A DNA stretch of 48,383 nucleotides from Candidatus Eremiobacteraceae bacterium (lineage in GTDB: Bacteria; Vulcanimicrobiota; Vulcanimicrobiia; Eremiobacterales; Eremiobacteraceae), in NCBI GenBank assembly GCA_035710745.1, contig DASTCX010000038.1, forward strand, positions 1 to 48,383, in the 5' to 3' direction. The stretch's first letter is position 1. Every line of letters starts with the position of its first letter. Positions 1 through 8,160 of this stretch are shown here, piece after piece. The notes under the pieces were generated by a model. It saw nothing but the letters and a program-made list of their open reading frames with translations. It made no database searches and had not been told where the DNA came from. The position numbers were made by a program, and so were the translations under genes.

Positions 1-142
1 CGATCAAGGGCTTGGTCCCCGTCCCCGACGCCGCGAGCACTTTCGTGATCGCCGCCGTCAACGTCGTCTTGCCGTGGTCGACGTGACCGATCGTCCCGAT
101 GTTCACGTGCGGTTTCGTCCGCTCGAATTTCGCCTTTGCCAA
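1..142 (-). CDS. tuf: Elongation factor Tu, N-terminal part (cut by window edge)
   Basis: EF-Tu carries aminoacyl-tRNA to the ribosome as a GTPase. Only the first 47 codons are in the window. They read [20 protein letters not shown], followed by the P-loop VDHGKTT and the start of the first GTPase helix, an essentially invariant EF-Tu opening. The start must be the TTG at 140-142, because MAKxKFER is the conserved N-terminus and no ATG is in frame upstream; a purine-rich GGAG lies about 10 nt before it. The gene follows four tRNA genes on the same strand, the classical tRNA-tufB arrangement, so it is probably co-transcribed with at least tRNA-Thr(GGT) and tRNA-Arg(CCT). Confidence 0.95.
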   Translation of the reverse strand, partial: MAKAKFERTKPHVNIGTIGHVDHGKTTLTAAITKVLAASGTGTKPLI

Positions 143-267
143 CCTCTGCGTCTCCGTATCGATTATGGGTCATTGCGGAAGCGCCGCAATCGCTCGTTGG
201 CCGGGTATCTCAAGACACGCTTACGCACACCCCGGTTTCGCACTCCGGGATGCGAACCGCTAAAATT

Positions 268-341
268 CGCGCCCGAGAGGAATTGAACCTCCAACCTCGG
301 CCTTAGGAGTGCCTTGCTCTATCCATTTGAGCTACGGGCGC
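268..341 (-). tRNA. tRNA-Arg (anticodon CCT)
   Basis: The minus strand folds as a cloverleaf: acceptor GCGCCCG/CGGGCGC, D-arm GCTC/GAGC, T-arm GGAGG-TTCAATT-CCTCT and anticodon loop CTCCTAA. CCA is not encoded. The anticodon stem has two A·G mismatches (27-43 and 31-39), so it is weaker than usual. It lies between tRNA-Thr(GGT) and tuf. Confidence 0.85.
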
Positions 342-356
342 GCGCGTGAATCGAAA

Positions 357-428
357 AGCCCTCGGCGGGGATTGAACCCGCGGCCTCGTCCTTACCAAGG
401 ACGCGCTCTACCACTGAGCTACAAGGGC
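357..428 (-). tRNA. tRNA-Thr (anticodon GGT)
   Basis: Cloverleaf on the minus strand: acceptor GCCCTTG/CGAGGGC, D-arm GCTC/GAGC, perfect anticodon stem CGTCC/GGACG with loop TTGGTAA, and T-arm GCGGG/CCCGC around TTCAATC. The anticodon GGT reads ACC/ACT threonine codons. CCA is not encoded. It is the last Thr gene of the conserved Thr-Tyr-Gly-Thr-tuf order. Confidence 0.95.
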
Positions 429-512
429 GCGCCTGACCGCTGGCCGTTCCTTATACTATCGGAAGGGCGACCACGGCGCAAGGGCCGAGCCGCGCGGCAG
501 GCTCGAGGAAGT

Positions 513-692
513 CTACTTCCTCTGCACCATGTGCTCGACGCTTTGCACGCCCGAGGCGACGGCCTGCTCGCCGCGCATGAAGAGCCCCACGATCCAGCGG
601 ATCGTCGCGACAACGCCGATGATCGCGAAAAGGAAGATGAGCGAGAACGTCCAGGCGGCTGCGTGCAGCAGGTTGGCGACGAACTGTTCCAT
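513..692 (-). CDS. Small membrane protein, 59 aa, unknown function
   Basis: The chosen ATG at 690-692 has an excellent Shine-Dalgarno (GGAGG, 5-nt spacing), which an upstream in-frame ATG at 716 lacks. The product begins MEQFVANLLHAAAWTFSLIF. It has one strongly hydrophobic helix (about residues 13-33), a second amphipathic stretch with a GLFMRGE turn, and a polar C-terminus ending QRK. I do not recognise a family. It lies between tRNA-Thr(GGT) and the DUF4760 gene, on the same strand, and so interrupts the tRNA-tuf cluster. The strong ribosome-binding site and hydrophobic profile argue that it is translated. Confidence 0.6.
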   Translation of the reverse strand: MEQFVANLLHAAAWTFSLIFLFAIIGVVATIRWIVGLFMRGEQAVASGVQSVEHMVQRK

Positions 693-773
693 AGCGTCCT
701 CCGAAAAGAGTCGCACCAGTTAGCAGACACTATAGGCCTATGACCGCGGATTACCTGCCGCGCCCCAACCGCG

Positions 774-1379
774 TCATCGCGAGGGCGCGGCTGATTCCGG
801 CAGCGGCCATCGATTCGCCAGCGGCATGCGTCGCACGCCGCGCGGATACGTTCCGCCTCGGTGTTTCGCCAAATAGTCCTCGGACAGCACAGCGAGATAC
901 TCGAAGTTCTCCCACGCCATCGTGTTCCCCATCGCCGCGCGGCTGAGAGCCGTGACCCCCTCCAGCCGCCGCCACTGCAACAATATAAGCCAATTGTAGC
1001 GGTCGAGCAACATGTCTCGATCGACGATGCCGCTCTTGACGAGTATGCCCAGCTGTTCGTATGCGTTGCCGACCAAAACCGACGCGCGCCGAATTTCGAC
1101 GTAGCTTTGATCGACAGCGGGCGCAGGCCGATTCAGCGTCAGCGCTATTTCATACTCGCGATAGACGGGATCTTCCATCGCGGCAGCTAGTTTGTGCCGC
1201 ACGAGGTCGGCGGCGTCTGCGTATTTCTCGGTCGACAACTCCTCGCCGATCGCCAAGAGCGCGCTGATCTGATTGCCGGCGCGCATATGCTTGAGCTGCA
1301 CGAGCGCTGCGATGGCCGTCGCTGCGACGATGACGATCGTGAGGATCGGGGCGATCGAGTTGAGGAATTCGAGTGACAT
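774..1379 (-). CDS. DUF4760-like membrane-anchored protein, 201 aa
   Basis: The ATG is preceded by GGAGG at 5-nt spacing. One N-terminal membrane helix (about residues 8-29, rich in I, V and A) is followed by a charged alpha-helical cytoplasmic domain. The domain has the layout seen in DUF4760 proteins: alternating amphipathic helices and a late WENFEYLA motif. Function is unknown. A second protein of the same architecture (7628-8152) has the matching motif YENFEWLAKYSA, so the window carries two diverged paralogues. This copy lies inside the tRNA-tuf cluster, between tRNA-Gly(TCC) and the small membrane gene. The family assignment rests on pattern memory, so it is moderate. Confidence 0.7.
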   Translation of the reverse strand: MSLEFLNSIAPILTIVIVAATAIAALVQLKHMRAGNQISALLAIGEELSTEKYADAADLVRHKLAAAMEDPVYREYEIALTLNRPAPAVDQSYVEIRRASVLVGNAYEQLGILVKSGIVDRDMLLDRYNWLILLQWRRLEGVTALSRAAMGNTMAWENFEYLAVLSEDYLAKHRGGTYPRGVRRMPLANRWPLPESAAPSR

Positions 1380-1445
1380 GGCGGCCTCCGCACCAGCAAG
1401 AACGGCCGCGTGTCAACGTTCGCGACCGTCCCTCGAGGTCTATGG

Positions 1446-1518
1446 AGCGGGAGACGGGTCTCGAACCCGCAACATCCAGCTTGGAAGGCTAGCGCTCTAC
1501 CAATTGAGCTACTCCCGC
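1446..1518 (-). tRNA. tRNA-Gly (anticodon TCC)
   Basis: Cloverleaf: acceptor GCGGGAG/CTCCCGC, D-arm GCTC/GAGC, anticodon stem CTAGC/GCTGG (one G·T) with loop CTTCCAA, and T-arm GCGGG/CCCGT around TTCGAGA. The discriminator is U, as is usual for tRNA-Gly. CCA is not encoded. Confidence 0.95.
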
Positions 1519-1585
1519 CCGCTGTGTTATCGTTGGCCGAGCGTTTGAAAATGCCCTGGGTTAATAGGCGTTACTACTTCGAGTT

Positions 1586-1669
1586 TGGGCAGGGTAGGAT
1601 TCGAACCTACGTAGCGCGTCGCGCGGCAGATTTACAGTCTGCTGCCATTAACCACTCGGCCACCTGCCC
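1586..1669 (-). tRNA. tRNA-Tyr (anticodon GTA)
   Basis: Class II tRNA with a long variable arm. Acceptor GGGCAGG/CCTGCCC, anticodon stem GCAGA/TCTGC with loop CTGTAAA, T-loop TTCGAAT, discriminator A. CCA is not encoded. It lies 67 nt upstream of tRNA-Gly(TCC), the classical Tyr-Gly pair. Confidence 0.96.
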
Positions 1670-1738
1670 GTGATTGGGAATGTGCCTTATCCTACTCGGG
1701 TCGGTAGATTTCCTCGGGCATTGCGAGTGCGAACGCAG

Positions 1739-3463
1739 TCAGGTCGCATCGTTTCCTGCTTTCGCCAGGAGCATCGCTTCAAGCGTTGCCACGCGAGCGC
1801 GAAGAGCCGCCGCCTCGATGTGTCCGAACGCAGTCGCGGCGTTTCGCACGAGTGGCACAAGTGCGCGCTGCTCGTCCGGATCGATATCGGCACCGCTCCG
1901 ATGTGCGCCGTAGACAACGAAGCCGTCGAGCTCGCCACGCATCGTTACCGGAATCGCGAGCACGACGCTAGCCGTACCGTGCGACTCGCCGAAGACCGAA
2001 AGCGGCAACGAATCGAGCCGCACTGGTTGGTGCTCCGAACTCAGATAAAGCGGCAGAGCGTCGTTTCGGCCGACTGAGCCCGTAAGCGATACGAACTGCC
2101 CGGACGCAGCTGCTTTGGTGAAGGCGGCGCCGTCCATCCGGTAGACCGCTGCGCCGGTCAGTCGGAGCGCCTCTATCGGCAAGCGCACGAGCGTCTGTGA
2201 GACGGTGTCTTCGTCTGAAGCGTGGATGATGCCGTTAGCGCTGCGTTCGAGTTGCAGCTCCGCTCGATGGCGCTCGCGAAAGATCACTCGGTCGATGACA
2301 ACATCGACTCTGCGGTGCGCGGAATTGAGCGAGAAGCCGAGGAGGAGTGCGACGATGATGTCGATGCTCAGGCTTACGCGTGATTCTGCGAATGAGCGGG
2401 ACAAGACGGCATCGAGCAGCGAGAAGATCGCCACGAGCGAAACGGTGAGCACGCCGTAGACGAGCGTTCGGCTCACGACGAAATCGACATCGACGACGCG
2501 CTTCCGGAACATCGCATAGGCTGCCGTAAGCGGCAATACCGCCTGGATCGCGATCAGGCTCGCGTACGCGCCATACGAGAGGGGTCCTGGATAGAACCAA
2601 CCAGCGATATAGTGCGCCGGCACGACGATGAGCAATGCCGCGATCATCCATCGCAGGCGCTGGCGTGACGCGCCGTCATCGTGCCGATACGAATCGATGA
2701 GGCCGAGCAGCATCATGAACAACGCCAAGCCGGCAAAGGCGTCGACGATGCTCAGCCCTCGGTCCGATGCGGCGCCAAAAAGGACTTCCAGTAGTGTCGC
2801 CACGGCTGCGGCCGTGAATGTCGCAGCAATCGCCAGCCGCCGCCATGGCGTCCATGGTTGACCCGCAAAAGCGAACGCGAACAGCACGCCGCCGATGCCT
2901 GCAAGACTGAAAAATATCGAAAAGACGTACGAGTCCACGTTGAGGAGTATCGGGGGGATTACGTAATTGGAGACCGCCCCCGGCAGATTGATGACCATCA
3001 AGCTATAGAGAAAGAAGCCCCAAGTCGCTATCTCCGGTCGCGTCAGCAAGAGCGCGGCGGCAATGCCGATCGTCAAGAACGCGAGCACGAAGCGCAACGC
3101 AACAAAGGCCTGGACCGAAGCAGGCTCGGGGTCGGCGACGAGGGCGACCGTCCTCGTGCGACCGCCGCTCGTGACGGTTCCCGAGAGCTTGTCACCCGGG
3201 CTCCACGCCACACCTCGGATGACCGCGTAACGCGAAAGTCGTGTGGCGTCACCGAACGCTATGCGATCGCCGACGTGAAGCCCGGCTCGCTCGGCAGGCC
3301 CACCGCTGTCCACACGCGTTACGATCGTGCCCGTGGAATTGAACCCGTACTCGCCGAGCGGGAATCCGATGAAGCGCCGGATGTCGAGCGGAGAAAATCC
3401 GAGCGATAAGACGATCAGGACGATGACGACGACGAGACGTGATACCATGGAGAGTCGGAACAT
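1739..3463 (-). CDS. PDZ-membrane-GAF sensor-like protein, 574 aa
   Basis: Order of parts: a membrane helix at about 8-24; a periplasmic PDZ domain at about 40-115, with the loop GGPAERAGLHVGDRI typical of PDZ ligand-binding loops; seven to eight more hydrophobic helices at about 120-385; and a soluble GAF-like domain at about 400-560. There is no histidine kinase, GGDEF or phosphatase domain after the GAF, so if it is a sensor it lacks an obvious output module. The layout resembles the N-terminal sensory half of ComP-type kinases, which also combine PDZ and multi-helix membrane regions. The ligand is unknown. The start ATG at 3463 has only a distant AGGAG upstream; an ATG at 3448 is possible. 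The next gene upstream on the strand is 48 nt away. Confidence 0.75.
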   Translation of the reverse strand: MFRLSMVSRLVVVIVLIVLSLGFSPLDIRRFIGFPLGEYGFNSTGTIVTRVDSGGPAERAGLHVGDRIAFGDATRLSRYAVIRGVAWSPGDKLSGTVTSGGRTRTVALVADPEPASVQAFVALRFVLAFLTIGIAAALLLTRPEIATWGFFLYSLMVINLPGAVSNYVIPPILLNVDSYVFSIFFSLAGIGGVLFAFAFAGQPWTPWRRLAIAATFTAAAVATLLEVLFGAASDRGLSIVDAFAGLALFMMLLGLIDSYRHDDGASRQRLRWMIAALLIVVPAHYIAGWFYPGPLSYGAYASLIAIQAVLPLTAAYAMFRKRVVDVDFVVSRTLVYGVLTVSLVAIFSLLDAVLSRSFAESRVSLSIDIIVALLLGFSLNSAHRRVDVVIDRVIFRERHRAELQLERSANGIIHASDEDTVSQTLVRLPIEALRLTGAAVYRMDGAAFTKAAASGQFVSLTGSVGRNDALPLYLSSEHQPVRLDSLPLSVFGESHGTASVVLAIPVTMRGELDGFVVYGAHRSGADIDPDEQRALVPLVRNAATAFGHIEAAALRARVATLEAMLLAKAGNDAT

Positions 3464-3511
3464 GCGCCGCGTGTGCTCCTATAGAGCAAAAGGGGCTAGC
3501 AACGCCCGGGT

Positions 3512-3868
3512 CTAGTGCAGTAGGTCGACGCGAGTCGGTGATTCGATCGTCTTTCCTTCGACCTTCTTTTCGACAAACGTCACGCGGACGTGCGTCTTTC
3601 CGATGACGAGCTTCGACGGCCAGCCGGTGCACGGAAATTCCGGGCACCACGGCAGCTGTTTTCCTTGGAACAGCGGCTTCTTGAGATTGTCGAACCATAA
3701 GCGGTGCGTGTGCCCGTCCGACGTCTTGACGGTCACATCGGTGCCTTCGTTGCCGCTCGCGTAACCGGTGAGCACCCCGTCGATCGTTCCGGCGCGCGCA
3801 AGACTCACGCTCGCGAGTACGAGCATCGCGGCAGTAAGACAAACAATGGACGTGCGTCTAATATTCAC
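3512..3868 (-). CDS. Secreted hypothetical protein, 118 aa
   Basis: The N-terminal signal peptide (positively charged MNIRRTS, a hydrophobic run, then SLARA before Gly-27) predicts export by Sec. The mature part is small and beta-rich. It has one cysteine pair in the segment WCPEFPCTGWP, which could form a disulfide, and a charged C-terminus. The family is not recognised. The start is the GTG at 3866-3868; a short inverted repeat, ACCAGG...CCTGGT (3873-3891), sits directly upstream. It is followed at 48 nt by the PDZ gene on the same strand and may be co-transcribed with it. Confidence 0.7.
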   Translation of the reverse strand: MNIRRTSIVCLTAAMLVLASVSLARAGTIDGVLTGYASGNEGTDVTVKTSDGHTHRLWFDNLKKPLFQGKQLPWCPEFPCTGWPSKLVIGKTHVRVTFVEKKVEGKTIESPTRVDLLH

Positions 3869-3913
3869 GTGACCAGGCTTCTCACCTGGTATGACCGTTT
3901 TCCTCGATTGGAG

Positions 3914-4825
3914 CTAGGCGGTCGACTTAACCGTTGCCGGCGGCTTGACGTGGACGAGGCCGATGCCTGCGAACACGATCGCCGCTCCGAGTATCGTCGT
4001 CATCGCGATGTGCTCGCCGGCGAAGAAGACGCCGAGGAGTACGGCGATGATCGGCGTGATGTACGTCAGCAGATTGAGCCTGGTCACCGGCATGACGTGC
4101 ATGAGCGTGAAGTAGGCCAAAAACGCGACGCCGTTGCCGAGGACGATCAGATAGATGATGGCAAGCGTCGCCGTCTGGGTGAAGACGACTGGTTCCGAAC
4201 GTTCGGTCGCGAGCGCAAGCACACCGAGCACGACCGATCCGATGAGTTGCCCGGGTCCGACCGTTGCGATCGCCGGCACGTTTGCCGCCAAACGCTTCGC
4301 GCACACCGACGCGACCGAGGCGCAGACCGCCGCTACCAGCACGGCGATCGCCCCGTCCGCAGGCGCATGCGCTGCCGACACCACCTCCGACCAGAAGATA
4401 ACCGCAACGCCGCAGAAACCGCAGGCGAGCCCTAACACGTTGATAGTGCTCAGCTGCTCCATACGCAGGACGACGGTCGTGAGAAGCGACGTCACGAGCG
4501 GCGTAGCGGCGAACAGCACCGCGACGAGTCCGCTCGGCACCGTTTGCTCGGACCAATAGACGAGTGCGAATTGGCACCCGAAGAGCAACACGCCTTGGAT
4601 GACGATGTGGATCGCGTACGTCTTCGTCCTCGGCCACTGCGTCCGCATGAGGAACGCAGCAGCGATGAGCAACACGCCCGATATCGCCATCCGCAATCCG
4701 GCACCGACGAACGGCGGCACGCCCTCGAGACCGAAGCGGATCGCGAGCCACGTGCTGCCCCATACCCAGCACATGAGCGTGAATAGAAAGGTCGTGCGAA
4801 GCGAAGAGCTCTTCGGTGTCGTCAT
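3914..4825 (-). CDS. EamA/DMT-superfamily transporter, 303 aa
   Basis: Ten hydrophobic helices in two repeated five-helix halves, the EamA (RhaT/YdcZ-type) drug/metabolite transporter fold. The opening motif MCWVWGSTWLAIRFGLE and the second-half motifs GNGVAFLAYF and YITPIIAVLLGV are typical of the family. It is an inner-membrane exporter of small metabolites or amino acids; the substrate cannot be read from sequence. It lies 22 nt after ada, the third gene of the DUF1203-ada-eamA run. EamA genes often sit in operons with unrelated partners, so the context does not set the substrate. Confidence 0.9.
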   Translation of the reverse strand: MTTPKSSSLRTTFLFTLMCWVWGSTWLAIRFGLEGVPPFVGAGLRMAISGVLLIAAAFLMRTQWPRTKTYAIHIVIQGVLLFGCQFALVYWSEQTVPSGLVAVLFAATPLVTSLLTTVVLRMEQLSTINVLGLACGFCGVAVIFWSEVVSAAHAPADGAIAVLVAAVCASVASVCAKRLAANVPAIATVGPGQLIGSVVLGVLALATERSEPVVFTQTATLAIIYLIVLGNGVAFLAYFTLMHVMPVTRLNLLTYITPIIAVLLGVFFAGEHIAMTTILGAAIVFAGIGLVHVKPPATVKSTA

Positions 4826-4847
4826 CGTCCGATGTCGGATCTCGCGG

Positions 4848-5849
4848 TTACGCGACCTCGTTGCGCAGCAGCACGGCCTTGCGGTCGTTTCCCCATCGGT
4901 AGCCGCCGGCCGAACCGTCGGAACGCAAGATCCGATGGCAGGGGATGACGAGCGCGATCTTGTTAGCCGCGCACGCGCTTGCGACGGCGCGCACAGCCTT
5001 TGGCCGGCCGATCGCTTTCGCGAGCTTCGCGTACGTGGTCGTCGAACCGCGCCTGACCTTTTGGATCGCCTGCCACACCTTGCGCTGGAATGGACTACCG
5101 CTCACGTCGAGCTTGACATCGCCGCCCGAGCGGCCGGCGATCCGCGCGCGCACCGAACGCAATGCCGCATTGAGGTGCATCTTGGCGGCACGTTGCGTGG
5201 AAGCGTTCACGTCGGCGATCGTCGCTTTTGGGAACTCCGCGCGCAGATCGGCGATGAGCGAGGTGGCTTTGGCTCCGAAGCCGATCGCGGCGATGCCGCG
5301 CTCGGTCGTCGCGATGAGCGTCTTGCCGAGCTTTGTCGTCTCGATCGTGTAGACGATCGATTCGCCCGTACCGCCTCGGCGGTATTTGCCCGGGCTCATG
5401 CCGAGCGCCCCGTTCGCATGCGCGTATGCCTGCTTCTGGCCGGAAAACCCCGCGTTGTGAGCCGCGTCGAGGACGGTATCGCCCCGCTTCAAGCGCGATT
5501 TGAGCGATTCGCTGCGGCGCGTCGCGACGTACATGCGAGGCGAAACACCGGTCGCAGTCGCGAAGACGCGTTGGAAATGCGTCGGACTCATGCCCGCCGC
5601 ACTCGCGACGCGAGTGAGCGGCAAATCGTCCTCGAGATGCGATTCGATGAACCCGATCGCCCGCTTCACCGCTTCTTCTGCTCGCGTGTCGCCGTCGGGC
5701 CGGCATCGCTTGCACGCGCGGAAACCCGCCCTGCGTGCTGCGTCGGTCGAGTCGAAGAGGATGACGTTTTCCGGTTTCGGCGCTCGTGCCGGACAAGACG
5801 GGCGGCAGTAGATGCCCGTCGTGCGAACGGCGTAGATCTTCATCTTCAT
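4848..5849 (-). CDS. ada: Bifunctional Ada: methyl-phosphotriester sensor, AraC regulator and O6-methylguanine methyltransferase (shortened N-terminus)
   Basis: Ada repairs alkylated DNA and, once methylated, activates the adaptive response. Domains in order: the zinc domain, with all four cysteines present (C15 and C19 in YCRPSC, C46 and C49 in CKRC; C15 is the phosphotriester acceptor); the AraC helix-turn-helix region at about 60-150; and the O6-MGMT domain with the active-site motif IPCHR (C304). The start ATG at 5847-5849 overlaps the DUF1203 stop as ATGA, which fixes it and predicts translational coupling. The protein begins only about 14 residues before the acceptor cysteine. Escherichia coli Ada has about 37 there, so the first strand of the zinc domain is missing. 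The metal cluster is intact, but folding may be affected. Confidence 0.93.
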   Translation of the reverse strand: MKMKIYAVRTTGIYCRPSCPARAPKPENVILFDSTDAARRAGFRACKRCRPDGDTRAEEAVKRAIGFIESHLEDDLPLTRVASAAGMSPTHFQRVFATATGVSPRMYVATRRSESLKSRLKRGDTVLDAAHNAGFSGQKQAYAHANGALGMSPGKYRRGGTGESIVYTIETTKLGKTLIATTERGIAAIGFGAKATSLIADLRAEFPKATIADVNASTQRAAKMHLNAALRSVRARIAGRSGGDVKLDVSGSPFQRKVWQAIQKVRRGSTTTYAKLAKAIGRPKAVRAVASACAANKIALVIPCHRILRSDGSAGGYRWGNDRKAVLLRNEVA

Positions 5850-6313
5850 GCCCTTTCCACGCGCGCCGCGAAGCACCCTCGCTTCGCGTTGTGCACGTGC
5901 AGATACGCGGTGTTTGTAGCGGCGAAGAAACGCGCGATCAGCGATTCGAGCGCTTCGCCTTCGACGATATCGGCGTCGACCATCATCCCGTCGGCGTCGA
6001 AGGCGCGAACGGAAAGCGTTCGCGTGCGAAGCGCCGGTGGGATTTGCTCGACCGCGTCGAACCTGCGGCGCGCGTTCTCTCTGACATAGATCGCGTGCGA
6101 CGAGCGGTACGGCGTCGATGCCGTTTGATGCTCGTAGTTGAGGAGCAAGACGCTCTCGCCCGGCTCTGCGTCGTCGAGCGTGATGCGACAGGGATAGCCC
6201 GGCTTCTCTGCTGCGCTCGTGCGGATGATATGCCGTGCGGCGAGCTCGTCGTCCGACATTTGGAACAAGTCGAGGAACGGTTCGGGCGCAAGGCCCACGA
6301 TTCGATAACTCAT
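5846..6313 (-). CDS. DUF1203 family protein, 155 aa
   Basis: A small soluble protein matching the DUF1203 pattern: opening YRIVGLAPEPFLDLF, a central YPCRITLDDAEPGE followed by LLLNYEHQ, and a late YLHVHNAKRGCFAAR. The family is uncharacterised and has conserved histidine and cysteine positions. The ATG at 6311-6313 is the first good start; a TTG two codons upstream is possible. No clear Shine-Dalgarno is seen. Its stop overlaps the ada start by 4 nt, so it is the leading gene of a DUF1203-ada-eamA operon. That position suggests a role linked to alkylation stress, which is inference only. Confidence 0.85.
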   Translation of the reverse strand: MSYRIVGLAPEPFLDLFQMSDDELAARHIIRTSAAEKPGYPCRITLDDAEPGESVLLLNYEHQTASTPYRSSHAIYVRENARRRFDAVEQIPPALRTRTLSVRAFDADGMMVDADIVEGEALESLIARFFAATNTAYLHVHNAKRGCFAARVERA

Positions 6314-6383
6314 GGGCAAAGCATAACGCGAGGCGCGCTATGCGCGCGCCCCGTTTCTTGCGTTCAAATCCTCGTCGAAAGGA

Positions 6384-7514
6384 CTAGGTGCAGTTCGGCT
6401 TGACCGACAGCGTCCTCGTCATGCCGAATTGCGGGATGACTGTGCCGACCGTCCAGAACTCGGTAAGCCGCGGCACCTGCGCCGTCGCGGTCAGGATCCG
6501 CACGTCTTTGTTCGGATTCGGCACGATGATCTGCGTCCACGCGTTGCCGTCGAAGAACATCGAAAAGCCTTGCCCGGTCGCCGGGATCTGCCCGACCGCG
6601 AATACGCCGGTCAAGCTGCGAGCGGAGATCCCGGAGATGATCGTCGACGGATCGACCGCCGGCCCTTGCTGCGCCGACCAACTCGTGCCGTTGAAGAACT
6701 CGATCGTCGACGACCCGCCGCACGCGCCCGCCGCGAAGATGTAGCTCGGCGCCAGCGCCGTCATCGTCGAGAGGCATGCGGTCGATTCAAACGACGTCGT
6801 CCAGTTCGAGCCATCATAGTGCTCGATCATCGTGCCGCTCTGGCCGTTCGACGACCAATCGCCGAGCGCGAAGATATTCGTCCCTGAGAGCGCCGCGATC
6901 GCGATGAGATCGCTCTGCGTGTTCTGCTGGACCGGGATGTTGAAGTCGACCCACTTCGTGCCCTTCCAGTGCTCGATGAGCTGCTGCGGTCCGTACATAG
7001 TATTGCGGAAGCCGACGGCCCACGCATCTTTCCCGCCGATGCCGGTGATCGCGTTGAAGCGTGCCGGTTGCCAACCGCTCATGAGGACCGGCGACGTTGA
7101 TGTCCACGACGTGCCGTCGAAGTGGAGCGCGATGGGCGCGGCGGTACTCGGATCGTTCGACGTCGTCGCGAAGCCGGCCGTCCAGACGTTTTTGTTGTCA
7201 TTACCGCCGACGGAGAGCAGCTGCGTGAGCGGCGCCATTCCGACGATCTGGGTCGTCCAGGAGCTGCCGCCCCAATGGTCGATGACGTCCTCGTACGTGC
7301 CGGTCGATGCCGACGAAGAATCGCCGACCGCCCACACGTTGCCGACGTAGAACGCGAGCACGGAGTTCAGTTCGTTGACGCCATCGCCCGGGTTCGGCGT
7401 CTTGAGCTGCGACCACGTGCACGATCCGGCGAAAGCGGGTTGTGCGACGGTCGTCGCGATAAGAACGGATGAGAGCACGGCGAGCGAGCGAGCGCGCAAC
7501 GCGAACGACATCAT
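6384..7514 (-). CDS. Secreted repeat protein with W-G-x-W motifs, probably beta-propeller, 376 aa
   Basis: The signal peptide (MMSFALRARSLAVL..., cleavage near QPAFA-GSC) predicts export. The mature protein consists of 6-7 imperfect repeats of about 45-50 residues. Each carries a NVWAVG/DAWAVG strand, then an I-E-H-x-x-G-x-x-W strand (for example DHWGGSSWTT, EHWKGTKWVD, EHYDGSNWTT). This spacing is typical of beta-propeller proteins that measure little beyond their own fold, so no ligand can be given. Two ATGs in tandem (7514 and 7511) follow a GGAGG. A cysteine near each end (C32 and C375) could link the first and last blades. Confidence 0.8.
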   Translation of the reverse strand: MMSFALRARSLAVLSSVLIATTVAQPAFAGSCTWSQLKTPNPGDGVNELNSVLAFYVGNVWAVGDSSSASTGTYEDVIDHWGGSSWTTQIVGMAPLTQLLSVGGNDNKNVWTAGFATTSNDPSTAAPIALHFDGTSWTSTSPVLMSGWQPARFNAITGIGGKDAWAVGFRNTMYGPQQLIEHWKGTKWVDFNIPVQQNTQSDLIAIAALSGTNIFALGDWSSNGQSGTMIEHYDGSNWTTSFESTACLSTMTALAPSYIFAAGACGGSSTIEFFNGTSWSAQQGPAVDPSTIISGISARSLTGVFAVGQIPATGQGFSMFFDGNAWTQIIVPNPNKDVRILTATAQVPRLTEFWTVGTVIPQFGMTRTLSVKPNCT

Positions 7515-7627
7515 GGACCTCCGGCGACCTGAAGTGATTACAGTCTAACGCGGCGCCTTGACGGGAGCCTAGGGTCGAACGTCCCCTTGGGCGGAGGCTA
7601 GGACCGCTACCGAGAATCGTCAGTGCC

Positions 7628-8152
7628 ATGTCGCCGTTCGAGACGATCGTTCCCATCGTTTCGCTGGTCGTCGCATTTGCGACGGTCATCGTCACCGCCG
7701 TCCTCATGCACCGCCAGGCCCGAGAGATGGCGCACGAGCGCAACGCGCTCGCGCTCCTCGAAGCGATCGACCGGCTGACGTCGCCGGAACTCATCGCCGC
7801 CTTCGACGAACTCGCAAATGCCAACGAGCACTACACGACCGACGAAGATTTCATCGCGCGCTATTCGCAATCGGCAGATTCGCGCGCGAACTTCGTCGTC
7901 GGTCAGATGATGGAGACGGTCGCTTGCCTAGCGAGACGCGAGGTGCTCGACGCGTCCCTCATCGTCGACGCCGTCGGCCACATGATCAGGACCCGCTGGA
8001 AAGCGCTCGAACCGTTCATCACGCGCCGGCGCCGCCTTGAGAATAACGAATACATCTACGAGAACTTCGAATGGCTCGCGAAGTACAGCGCATGGTGGAA
8101 GGACATTCCCCGGCCGCCGCATCCGAACTACGACCCGCGCCAGTTCAGCTGA
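7628..8152 (+). CDS. DUF4760-like membrane-anchored protein, 174 aa
   Basis: A paralogue of the protein at 774-1379. One N-terminal membrane helix (about residues 8-28) is followed by a charged helical domain ending in YENFEWLAKYSAWW and a short Pro-rich tail. Function is unknown. The ATG at 7628 has no strong Shine-Dalgarno. It is divergent from the secreted repeat protein (113-nt shared upstream region) and is followed directly by a pair of palindromic repeats that could end its transcript. Confidence 0.72.
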   Translation: MSPFETIVPIVSLVVAFATVIVTAVLMHRQAREMAHERNALALLEAIDRLTSPELIAAFDELANANEHYTTDEDFIARYSQSADSRANFVVGQMMETVACLARREVLDASLIVDAVGHMIRTRWKALEPFITRRRRLENNEYIYENFEWLAKYSAWWKDIPRPPHPNYDPRQFS

Positions 8153-8160
8153 TTCTCTGT

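Noticed and set aside
4599-6089. 496-aa plus-strand open frame
   Set aside because: Antisense to eamA and ada, Arg-rich with no recognisable motif; a GC-rich shadow frame.
6332-6350. Terminator GGCGCGC...GCGCGCC
   Set aside because: The stem is good but no T-run follows on either strand, and alternating GC in this genome makes such stems common.
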